From the NCBI GenBank assembly GCA_024275575.1, contig JAJRYV010000069.1:52614-116613 (forward strand): a stretch of DNA of 64,000 bases. The letters run 5' to 3'. Shown piece after piece: positions 18,694 to 26,075 of the stretch (positions are counted from its first letter, which is position 1; every line of letters starts with the position of its first letter). The position numbers and the translations under genes were made by a program. Origin of the DNA: a bacterium (GTDB lineage: Bacteria > Zhuqueibacterota > Zhuqueibacteria > Zhuqueibacterales > Geothermadaptataceae). The notes under the pieces are model-generated. The model was given only the letters and a program-made list of their open reading frames with translations, was not told the DNA's origin and searched no databases.

Positions 18694-19449
18694 ATGGCCC
18701 GAAACGAATATTTTTACCTACCTGCTGATCATTGTCCGGCGCCGGGTGATGAAACAGCGCAACCGGAACTCGTTTTACCTGATGGGGAACACCGGCATCT
18801 CGCAAAAGTATTGCGCCACGCTGCTGGCGACACCGTGTTTGTCACCTGTGGTGATGGTCGAGTATTTGAATGCACTATCGAATCTGTCGCAAAAAATCAC
18901 ACGAAACTGTGTGTCTCTCGAGTTCATTTCAATCGAAGCGAGCCGCAGTTTAAGCTGACGATTGCCCAAGCTGTGCCGAAATTAAATCGTTTCGAATGGT
19001 TTCTCGAAAAAGCCGTCGAGATTGGCGCTTTTGAAATCTGGCCGATGCAGACCGAATTTACTGAAATTTCCCCCACAAAAAAGAAGACGGAACGCTGGCG
19101 GAAAATCATGATCGCCGCTATGAAACAATGCGGTCGCAGCTATTTGCCAAACCTGGCGCCCATACAGACCTTTGATGAAATTCTTGCACAAAGTCATAAT
19201 TTTACCCACCGATGGATCGCCCATGCAGCGACGCCGGATGAACAAAAAAAATCGCTGCAATTTAACGAATTAAAAACCGGACAAAACGGACTGGTGCTCA
19301 TCGGGCCGCAAGGCGGATTTTCGGCTGCTGAAATTCAAAAAGCCATCACGGCGGGGTGGCGTTTTCTCACCCTCGGTCCCACACGATTGCGCAGCGAAAC
19401 AGCCGGCGTCATCGCTGCTGCCATCATATTAAATCAACATCTGCAGTGA
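18694..19449 (+). CDS. rsmE: 16S rRNA (uracil-1498-N3)-methyltransferase RsmE
   Basis: A SPOUT-class methyltransferase that N3-methylates U1498 of 16S rRNA with S-adenosylmethionine. The 251-residue product has the PUA-like N-terminal domain (HLAKVLRHAAGDTVFV) and the knotted C-terminal domain with the family motifs KAVEIGAFEIWPM, LIGPQGGFSAAEI and LGPTRLRSETA. Length and motifs are normal. It sits three bases after the Omp85 gene and is probably expressed with that set, although its function is unrelated. No terminator is visible in the 87 bases before the next gene. Confidence 0.95.
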   Translation: MARNEYFYLPADHCPAPGDETAQPELVLPDGEHRHLAKVLRHAAGDTVFVTCGDGRVFECTIESVAKNHTKLCVSRVHFNRSEPQFKLTIAQAVPKLNRFEWFLEKAVEIGAFEIWPMQTEFTEISPTKKKTERWRKIMIAAMKQCGRSYLPNLAPIQTFDEILAQSHNFTHRWIAHAATPDEQKKSLQFNELKTGQNGLVLIGPQGGFSAAEIQKAITAGWRFLTLGPTRLRSETAGVIAAAIILNQHLQ

Positions 19450-19536
19450 AAACCAGCGCCTGTCCGATGGCAATGCCTGCTGTTGACATAGGCGTGAATT
19501 GTTTCATCTTACAATACATTGAGAAAGAAAAACAAA

Positions 19537-21924
19537 ATGAACTTTCAGCGAATTAAATATTACGCTTTCCTGAGTTCACTTTTCTGGTTTTTCATTTTCA
19601 CCCTGCTGCTACCGGCGCAAAATCGCTATTTCCGGGAGAGCGCCAAAATTTTTGACCAGGCTGCAGTCGCCGAGATTTATATTGAAATTCATCCCGATCA
19701 CCTCAGTTATATTCTCCGGCCGGAAAATGCCGGTAGTGACAGTCTTTTCCCGGCGCGTTTTATTTTTAAAAACCGGCAGATTGCCGGGGATACGGTGAAA
19801 AATGTCGGCTTCCGGCTGCGCGGTAATACTTCACGGACGGCAAAAAAAAGATCATTTAAAATCGACTTCAACAATTACGAAAAAGGTCTGAATTTTTACG
19901 GTCTGGAAAAAATGAACATCAACGGTGAGCACAACGACCCATCCATTCTGCGTTCGATGAGCTGCTGGAAACTGTTCGAGCTGGCAGGCATTGCGGCATC
20001 CCGCGCAACTTATGCAGCTTTGTTTTTTAATGGCAGCTACCAGGGATTGTACGTCATCGTTGAGCACATCGATGATGAATTTGTGGCGGCTCGTTATCCC
20101 GGCCCCACGGGCAATCTCTACAAGTGTCTGTGGCCTGCCGATCTCAACTGGATTGCAGGCACCGGACCTGATCGCTATAAATTCCGCAGCTATGGCCGCC
20201 AGGCTTACGCCCTGAAAACCAACAAAGAAGCCGATGATTACAGCGATCTCACCGGTTTTATCGATTTTCTCGCACTTTCCACTGATGAAGAATTTGCCCG
20301 TGAAATCGAAGAAAAATTTAACGTGCAAGCCTTTTTGCGATATCTCGCCCTCAACACCCTCGTCGGTATGTGGGATGATTACTGGTTTCTCAAAAACAAT
20401 TACTACCTCTACCATAATCTGCGTTCGGACAAATTCGAATTCATTCCCTACGATTACGACAATACTTACGGTATCGACTGGTTTGATATCGATTGGGCGG
20501 CGCGAGATATTTACCAGTTTGGACCAAAAGAAGGTACCCGGCCGCTGGTGCGGCGTATTCTCGCCATTCCGGCCTATAAAAATTTATATTCTCATTTTAT
20601 CGAAGAATTCATCAATGGGATTTTTAGAAAATCCCGGCAAGACGTCTATTTTCTTGGCTGGCGTATTCTCGCAGCGCCGTTTGTGCAGGTCGATCCCCTT
20701 TATTCTGCCGACTATCGATATACTTACAATCATCACTGGCAAAATGCACTGCAGCAAGCTGCCGAAGAGCATGTTAAATACGGTCTGTATGATTACATCG
20801 ACCGGCGCATTGCTGCGGCACGGTCACAATTGGTCACCGGCATATTGCCGCTGCAAATTTTCGATTATTCTTTATCGAATAAGTTTCCCGTTGTCGGCGA
20901 ACAGGTAAAACTGTACAGCATCATTTCGACGAATGACATTGTGCAAAACTTTGAACTCGTATACAGTATTAACGGCGGTTCACGCTCAGTTTTGAACCTG
21001 AGTCCTGATCCTGACCAAAGCAACGCAGGCCCGGGTGAAGCCATTTGGTCGCTTAGCCTTCCTGTTTTGCAAAAAGGTCGGAACATGCAGTATTTCCTGC
21101 GCGCCCGCGGCGATGCCGGAGCATGGACAATTTTCCCCGCCAGTGCCCCCGGCGATCCTTTGCAACTGCTTGCCGTCGATGAATCAGTGACCTATCCGGT
21201 GGTCATCAATGAGTTTATTGCCGCAAACTCAAACGTGCATGCCGATGCGTTCGGCGAGTATGATGACTGGGTCGAATTGTACAACCCTGCGGATTCCAGC
21301 ATTAATTTGTCCGGTCTGTTTTTGTCGGATAATCCGCAGAACCACCGCAAATGGGCCCTGCCCGATACCATCATTCAGCCCGGAGAATTTCTGCTCATCT
21401 GGGCGGACGAAGACAGCAGCCAGGGGCCGATGCATGCCAATTTCAAACTCAGCAGACAGGGTGAATTTATCGGGCTTTATGCGCCGGAAGCTGTGGGGAA
21501 TTTCGTCATCGACAGCCTTGCTTTCGCAGCCCTGGAAACCGATATATCGTTCGGCCGCAGCCCTGATGCCGCCGAAAACTGGATTCAATTTTCAACCCCA
21601 ACACCGGGCGTCACCAACATGACGAGTGCAGTAGCCGGTGAAAATGCGGCCGAGGCTGCCCATGAGCGTTTTTATCTGACTGCAATCTACCCTAACCCGG
21701 CGAACAATGCTTTTCATATCGAAATCAACAGCTCGAATTCAACAGAAATCAATTTGACAATTTTTAATATTAACGGTGGGGTTGATTTGAAAATAGCGCT
21801 TTTAGTGTTGCGCGAACGCAATGAAATAGAAATCAATTGTACAACTTTTCCTACAGGAATTTATTTTCTGCTGGTGGAAAACGGCAGGCAAAGACGGGTA
21901 AAAAAATTCACAATTTTACATTGA
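19537..21924 (+). CDS. Secreted CotH-kinase-family protein with lamin-tail and sorting domains
   Basis: Residues 1-28 form a signal peptide. The CotH domain spans about 40-390, with the family motifs FRLRGNTSRTAKKRSFKIDF, VIVEHIDDEF and IPYDYDNTYGIDWF; CotH proteins are atypical secreted protein kinases that use the aspartates of the D-x-D-N-T motif. Around 550-690 lies a lamin-tail domain (VINEFIAANSNVHADAFGEY, DDWVELYN), and the end (IYPNPANNAFHIEI, FPTGIYFLLVENG) is a type IX-style sorting domain. I chose the ATG at 19537 (795 residues); a TTG at 19519 is also in frame. The kinase motifs look intact. The target is unknown. Confidence 0.88.
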   Translation: MNFQRIKYYAFLSSLFWFFIFTLLLPAQNRYFRESAKIFDQAAVAEIYIEIHPDHLSYILRPENAGSDSLFPARFIFKNRQIAGDTVKNVGFRLRGNTSRTAKKRSFKIDFNNYEKGLNFYGLEKMNINGEHNDPSILRSMSCWKLFELAGIAASRATYAALFFNGSYQGLYVIVEHIDDEFVAARYPGPTGNLYKCLWPADLNWIAGTGPDRYKFRSYGRQAYALKTNKEADDYSDLTGFIDFLALSTDEEFAREIEEKFNVQAFLRYLALNTLVGMWDDYWFLKNNYYLYHNLRSDKFEFIPYDYDNTYGIDWFDIDWAARDIYQFGPKEGTRPLVRRILAIPAYKNLYSHFIEEFINGIFRKSRQDVYFLGWRILAAPFVQVDPLYSADYRYTYNHHWQNALQQAAEEHVKYGLYDYIDRRIAAARSQLVTGILPLQIFDYSLSNKFPVVGEQVKLYSIISTNDIVQNFELVYSINGGSRSVLNLSPDPDQSNAGPGEAIWSLSLPVLQKGRNMQYFLRARGDAGAWTIFPASAPGDPLQLLAVDESVTYPVVINEFIAANSNVHADAFGEYDDWVELYNPADSSINLSGLFLSDNPQNHRKWALPDTIIQPGEFLLIWADEDSSQGPMHANFKLSRQGEFIGLYAPEAVGNFVIDSLAFAALETDISFGRSPDAAENWIQFSTPTPGVTNMTSAVAGENAAEAAHERFYLTAIYPNPANNAFHIEINSSNSTEINLTIFNINGGVDLKIALLVLRERNEIEINCTTFPTGIYFLLVENGRQRRVKKFTILH

Positions 21925-22023
21925 ACCAATAAAACGATACAATGCAGTACTGCGGCTCATCCCCAAAAGAACACGCTCACTGGCCAGCACAAAAGTTCTG
22001 CCATCAAATAGCGTGCAAAGCAT

Positions 22024-22116
22024 AACTGTTAAGCAAGTCACCCGCACTACTGTAGGCTTAATCTAAAAGTAACTGCCGGGCTAAACCTTTCAGGTTTCAA
22101 AAACCTGAAAGGTTTA
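22024..22116. repeat. Intergenic repeat copy B followed by a perfect hairpin
   Basis: Bases 22024-22075 resemble the repeat at 14165-14214. They are followed by a perfect 16-base inverted repeat at 22082-22097 and 22101-22116 around a three-base loop (the arm reads TAAACCTTTCAGGTTT). The element lies between two converging genes, where such a hairpin could also end transcription from either side, although no long T-tract follows. Confidence 0.55.
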
Positions 22117-22181
22117 AAAGCCATACCCCCTTGATGGGATTTGCTTCCTGCTTACCATTCGTAGAATGCTGCCATTCATTT

Positions 22182-22859
22182 TCACTTTTTCTTTTCAGCG
22201 ATAATCTCCTCGACACCTTTCAGACGGGGGGAAGCAACACCCCGGCGAACTGCGGTCATAAACCGGTCGCCGGGATCGATTTTTTCAGTGCGGTAGTCGG
22301 GATCCTTTTCAAGCCATAATGGATGTCCCTCGAAATAGCGATATTCATGATGTCCGATGAGATACTCGATTTGCGGATATTTCTGCAAGAGATATTTGAC
22401 CAGCTTGATATTGGCCTCAATTTGCGCATCCGTGAGGTCATCCCGGCCATTTTCTCCACCGACATTTTCCACGCCGATGGCGTTATAATTGAGACCGATA
22501 CAATGGCGCGCCATCCATGTTTCAGGCATCAGTCTGTGCACGCTGCCATCGCGATCAACGAGAAACTGAATAGCAACATTCACCTGCCCCGCGCCTTGCA
22601 AATCAGGACGCCCCCGCAAAACCTCCCGGTTAAAAACAGAGAAAGACCGTTCAAAGGTCGGAATGGCAGTCCAGTGCAAAACGATAAGTTTAGGTAAAAT
22701 ATGGATATCCTCAACGTGCAGGCCGTAGTGGCGCTGCACATATCGGCATGTCATTTCCTGCCGTTGCTTAGAAAAAGAAACAGGAGTATCGATGATTTTC
22801 ATAGGCCCTGCACAATTCAAAAATAAAGGACTCAACAGCAACAATAATGTTTTTTTCAT
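22182..22859 (-). CDS. N-acetylmuramoyl-L-alanine amidase (Amidase_2), probable lipoprotein
   Basis: A 225-residue zinc amidase of the Amidase_2/AmpD type that would cut the bond between MurNAc and the stem peptide. Visible motifs are LIVLHWTA with the first zinc histidine (H62), then INEFLVD-like strands, WMARHCIGLNYNAIGVENVG, and LIGHHEYRYF with later KIDPGDRF, which carry the other ligands. The N-terminus is a hydrophobic signal ending LFLNC; asparagine before the cysteine is unusual, so lipidation is likely but not certain. It lies 83 bases downstream of bshB1 on the same strand. A role in muropeptide recycling or wall turnover is inferred from the family. Confidence 0.87.
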   Translation of the reverse strand: MKKTLLLLLSPLFLNCAGPMKIIDTPVSFSKQRQEMTCRYVQRHYGLHVEDIHILPKLIVLHWTAIPTFERSFSVFNREVLRGRPDLQGAGQVNVAIQFLVDRDGSVHRLMPETWMARHCIGLNYNAIGVENVGGENGRDDLTDAQIEANIKLVKYLLQKYPQIEYLIGHHEYRYFEGHPLWLEKDPDYRTEKIDPGDRFMTAVRRGVASPRLKGVEEIIAEKKK

Positions 22860-22942
22860 GGTTCATCCGGTCTGAACGAAGTTTCGACGAAGAAAGGTCA
22901 CAATTTTTTTTAGAGATTTAATACCTTTGCGGGTTTAACAAT

Positions 22943-23689
22943 TCAGGGAATCGCTACCCAGTTCCTTTCATCAAATAACAGTAGCGGGTCTTCGATATTC
23001 AATGGTTCACGCACGAGAAAAGGCTCACCGTACGTCACACCGAGATAGGCGCCATACTGCTGTGCGCGGGTTTCGATGTTCTGCAAGAACGATGGGTGGC
23101 TGATCGCTGTTTCCAGTTCAATGGATTTTTGCTGCGGATGGTGAAATTGCGAGCTATATGCATAAAGCGCCTGCATTTTCTTTTCAAAAAAGGATGAAAT
23201 ATCAACGATAAACGAGGGGGTAAATTCAAATCGATTGGCGTAAAAAATAATCTTAAACGGTCGCCACGGCGCCTGACCGGTATCGATATTTTTCAGGCCG
23301 GCGAGAAAAACCGCATCTTTCACGACAGCACTTGCATGTTGATGATCAGGGTGGCGCGCCTGCCAATGATGGACAAATACGATGCGTGGCCGCAATGCCC
23401 GGATTTGCTCGATGATTTTATGCCTGTTCTCTTGCGAATTGCTGATTTGACCATCCGGGATATCCAGTGATTTATTCATCCGCGCCCCTAAGATTTTTGT
23501 CGCTGTTGCAAATTCCTGCGCCCGCAAATCCTTTGAACCGCGGGTTCCGAGTTCGCCCTGCGTTAAAGCAAGCAGTGCAATTTTATAATTTTTCGCCGCC
23601 AGTTTCGCCATGGTGCCGCCGCAGGCAATCTCTATATCGTCCGGATGGGCGCCAAATGCACATACGTCATAATCAGGTGAGCCGAACAT
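22943..23689 (-). CDS. bshB1: Bacillithiol biosynthesis deacetylase BshB1
   Basis: A zinc-dependent N-deacetylase of the PIG-L/LmbE family that converts GlcNAc-malate to GlcN-malate, the second step of bacillithiol synthesis. The 248-residue protein has the family motif GAHPDDIEIACGGT (H15, D17, D18) and the second metal motif RHPDHQHAS (H113-H116). GAGGA lies five bases before the ATG. It follows bshC by 18 bases on the same strand, which strongly supports the bacillithiol assignment over other PIG-L deacetylases. No bshA (the glycosyltransferase for step one) is in the window. Confidence 0.93.
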   Translation of the reverse strand: MFGSPDYDVCAFGAHPDDIEIACGGTMAKLAAKNYKIALLALTQGELGTRGSKDLRAQEFATATKILGARMNKSLDIPDGQISNSQENRHKIIEQIRALRPRIVFVHHWQARHPDHQHASAVVKDAVFLAGLKNIDTGQAPWRPFKIIFYANRFEFTPSFIVDISSFFEKKMQALYAYSSQFHHPQQKSIELETAISHPSFLQNIETRAQQYGAYLGVTYGEPFLVREPLNIEDPLLLFDERNWVAIP

Positions 23690-23707
23690 ATTTTCCTCAA
23701 GTCTGAA

Positions 23708-25324
23708 CTATACTCGAATTATCTGGTGATCAAAAGTGGAAATCGTCAGGTTTTCATAAATTTTTTCGATAAATTCCGGACCATATTTAATCAGAAACGG
23801 CACAAAGCTTAAAGTGCGTTCCTGCACTGTATTCGATGGATAAATCGCTTGTGCCATACGCCCGACCTGATCGCTGATTTGCGTTTCTTTACGACGGGCG
23901 GCCTGAACGGCTTTTTTCTCCAGATTTTCGATGGAATTACTGATTTTTCCAGCGCTCACTTGCAACATTTTAATCAGCGTCGGATCGATCGCCGCCAGTT
24001 GTGATTCGAGAGTAAGCAATTTACCGGGGATTTCCTTTTGTAATTTTTCAATCGTTGTAAAAAACTCCTCAGTTAGTGAAGCCCGGGTTATTTTTGTCAC
24101 GAGATTTCCCGCCGGCTGCCACAAATCTGCGACCGTTTGCCGGTATTTTTCCAGCAAACGATCGATCGCCGGCTCCACCAGTGTTGCTGATTTGCGCGGA
24201 TAAATGACCGGCATCGGAATCTGAAAAGCCTCATATACGCCGCGCAACTGGGCAAAATAAGCGACCTCCGCCGGCCCGGCAACATAAGCGACTGTGGGAA
24301 ACATGCTATCCTGAATCAAAGCGCGCAAGACAACATTTGGACTGAATTTCTCCGGATGCGCCTCAAGTTCTGCCAATATTTCCGCATGGGAAAAGGAGAC
24401 CCGATCGTCGCCGGCTGAGATCCGGCCATCGCGTAACTCCAGGCTGGTGCGGCCTCCGGTTTGATAAAAAAAATTGAAACGGCCATCCCGAATATGAATC
24501 TGATTGTGAAAGCCGGATTCTTGCAATCGTTCAGAGGCTGCCATAACAGCTTGCGTTGAAGCGCTATTGCTTTCAATCTCCTGACGGTAAATATTTTTTA
24601 CCAATCGCCTGATTGCCACATCAGCCGGGTCGATGAGCACGATACCGAATTCCTTCAGGCAGAACATCAGCCACCTGGCAAAAGCAGTGCTCAGCGAATC
24701 CTGTGATGAATAGGCATTGCGCAGGGCCTCGAGCACGATATTTTTAAATTCTGTGTCATGAAAATAGTCAGGAAAGGTTGCAAAAATCTGCTCGATAGCG
24801 GCCGAGAGTTTCGTTTCGGCCATCGGTTTTTTCTGATCGTGCTGCAATGCGAGCTCACAGCGTTGCAATTGCCCCGTTCGATCGAGAAAATTGCAATGAT
24901 TAACCTCGGCAAAATCAGAATCATCGGAAGCGAGCCAGAAAACCGATACAAAACCATTTTGACACCGGCGGCCGAGTTTTTCAGCCAGTTTGATGGCTGT
25001 CAATGCTTTGTAAAGAACGAAAAGCGGTCCGCCGAACAAACCGACCTGCTGACCTGTTATAATCACATTGGCATTATTCGACGCCAGGCAATCGATAGCG
25101 GCGAATGTTTTTTTCCCAGCGCCAAACTTTTCATTCTGTCGGTGCAAGATGCGCCCTAGCTCGGCGCGTGGATAGGTTCGCTTTTGCACAATTTCAACCT
25201 GACGCCGAAAACTGGTTTCGTCATGAAAATCAAACTGAAAGAACGGAGAAATATTTTCGAAATTATGAAGATAGTCTGTAAAAAGCCGGCTCATTCCCGG
25301 CATCTGCCCGGGTTTTATATTCAT
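23708..25324 (-). CDS. bshC: Bacillithiol biosynthesis cysteine-adding enzyme BshC
   Basis: Putative ligase that joins cysteine to GlcN-malate to make bacillithiol. The nucleotide-binding core motif ITGQQVGLFGGPLFVLYK and FWLASDDSDFAEVNH are diagnostic of BshC; a long coiled coil in the C-terminal third is also typical. I chose ATG at 25324, because GGAG lies eight bases upstream; it gives 538 residues, almost the Bacillus length (539). The longer version from 25360 has no ribosome site. It is first gene of a bshC-bshB1-amidase run on the minus strand. Confidence 0.93.
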   Translation of the reverse strand: MNIKPGQMPGMSRLFTDYLHNFENISPFFQFDFHDETSFRRQVEIVQKRTYPRAELGRILHRQNEKFGAGKKTFAAIDCLASNNANVIITGQQVGLFGGPLFVLYKALTAIKLAEKLGRRCQNGFVSVFWLASDDSDFAEVNHCNFLDRTGQLQRCELALQHDQKKPMAETKLSAAIEQIFATFPDYFHDTEFKNIVLEALRNAYSSQDSLSTAFARWLMFCLKEFGIVLIDPADVAIRRLVKNIYRQEIESNSASTQAVMAASERLQESGFHNQIHIRDGRFNFFYQTGGRTSLELRDGRISAGDDRVSFSHAEILAELEAHPEKFSPNVVLRALIQDSMFPTVAYVAGPAEVAYFAQLRGVYEAFQIPMPVIYPRKSATLVEPAIDRLLEKYRQTVADLWQPAGNLVTKITRASLTEEFFTTIEKLQKEIPGKLLTLESQLAAIDPTLIKMLQVSAGKISNSIENLEKKAVQAARRKETQISDQVGRMAQAIYPSNTVQERTLSFVPFLIKYGPEFIEKIYENLTISTFDHQIIRV

Positions 25325-25378
25325 TTGCACTGCTCCGTTCTGTTTATCTGCGCTGTACATAACTAAAGAATAAATCGG

Positions 25379-25408
25379 AAAATTCTGCTTTCATGAGGAC
25401 AGAATTTT
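25379..25408. repeat. Inverted repeat AAAATTCTG / CAGAATTTT upstream of bshC
   Basis: Perfect nine-base arms (25379-25387 and 25400-25408) with a 12-base loop, 55 bases before the bshC start. It could be an operator for the bacillithiol genes or a chance AT-rich palindrome. Apart from this and the NrdR boxes I see nothing convincing in 25325-26075. Confidence 0.25.
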
Positions 25409-25708
25409 GCTCAACAAGTTCAATCGTCCTGTCACTAAAGGGTTAACCCACCCCATACAAACAAGCGTAATTGGCGAATTCATCCGTTCAATTTAGGATA
25501 ATGAAACTCACCATGCAATAATTGAATTATTTTGCCAGTTTAAGGTCGTGTATCTTTTTTCATCAGTGTACATCAGGGGTTTCATCGTACTGTTTTTTTA
25601 ATTAAAAAAAATTCATTTTTTAAGAAATCCGTTCGGGAAGTCACCCCTAAGATAGCGCAGGTTTTAAAGTTAGAGAGTTTTTCAATCGCACTAAAAATCA
25701 AAACCAAT

Positions 25709-25724
25709 ACACTGTATATAGTTG
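25709..25724 (+). promoter_or_regulatory. NrdR box 1
   Basis: ACACTGTATATAGTTG matches the NrdR-box consensus (ACACTATATATAGTGT) at 13 of 16 positions. NrdR is the ATP-cone, zinc-finger repressor of ribonucleotide reductase genes. It is paired with the box at 25741, exactly 32 bases away, in front of nrdJ. Confidence 0.78.
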
Positions 25725-25750
25725 GTTATTGCAGGGTAAGCTACTATATA
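25722..25750 (+). promoter_or_regulatory. Possible nrdJ promoter overlapped by NrdR boxes
   Basis: TTGGTT (25722-25727) and TATATA (25745-25750) are separated by 17 bases. The -35 touches box 1 and the -10 lies in box 2, as expected for repression by occlusion. The hexamers are imperfect, so this is a suggestion. It would leave a 320-base leader, in which I see no B12 riboswitch. Confidence 0.4.
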
Positions 25751-25756
25751 TAGACA
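25741..25756 (+). promoter_or_regulatory. NrdR box 2
   Basis: CTACTATATATAGACA matches the consensus at 11 of 16 positions, with the core ACTATATATAG perfect. The centre-to-centre distance to box 1 is 32 bases, about three helical turns, which is the known spacing of tandem NrdR boxes. Confidence 0.75.
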
Positions 25757-26075
25757 ATATATCGAATTTTTACATTTTTCCGCTTGCATTTATTTTTTCA
25801 ATTGCCTATAATTTATCCGCTGGTCCGGCAAGCAAGATATATCATCCGGAATTTCATTAAACGGCAAAATTTCCCGGAACAAATACTCTCATTTTTACCG
25901 TTTAATTTCACTTCTGAAGCTATTGGTTTTCACTTTGATAATCCCCGGCGAACTCACCATCGCTGATCAAAACTGAAAAATAATTGCACCGATTTCTAAT
26001 TCCATTTTTATCAAAAAAAACAGGTGAAACACGTCAACAAGACGACACCGCACACACATCCAGGAGGAAACTCGC

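Noticed and set aside
19483..19515. Promoter TTGACA ... TACAAT before the CotH gene
   Set aside because: The spacer is 21 bases, too long for a normal sigma-70 promoter.
25784..25966. 60-residue frame between the NrdR boxes and nrdJ
   Set aside because: It starts with TTG and has no ribosome site or protein-like pattern; it overlaps the expected nrdJ leader.
25757..26075. B12 riboswitch in front of nrdJ
   Set aside because: I looked for the B12 box and the usual long folded leader and saw neither.
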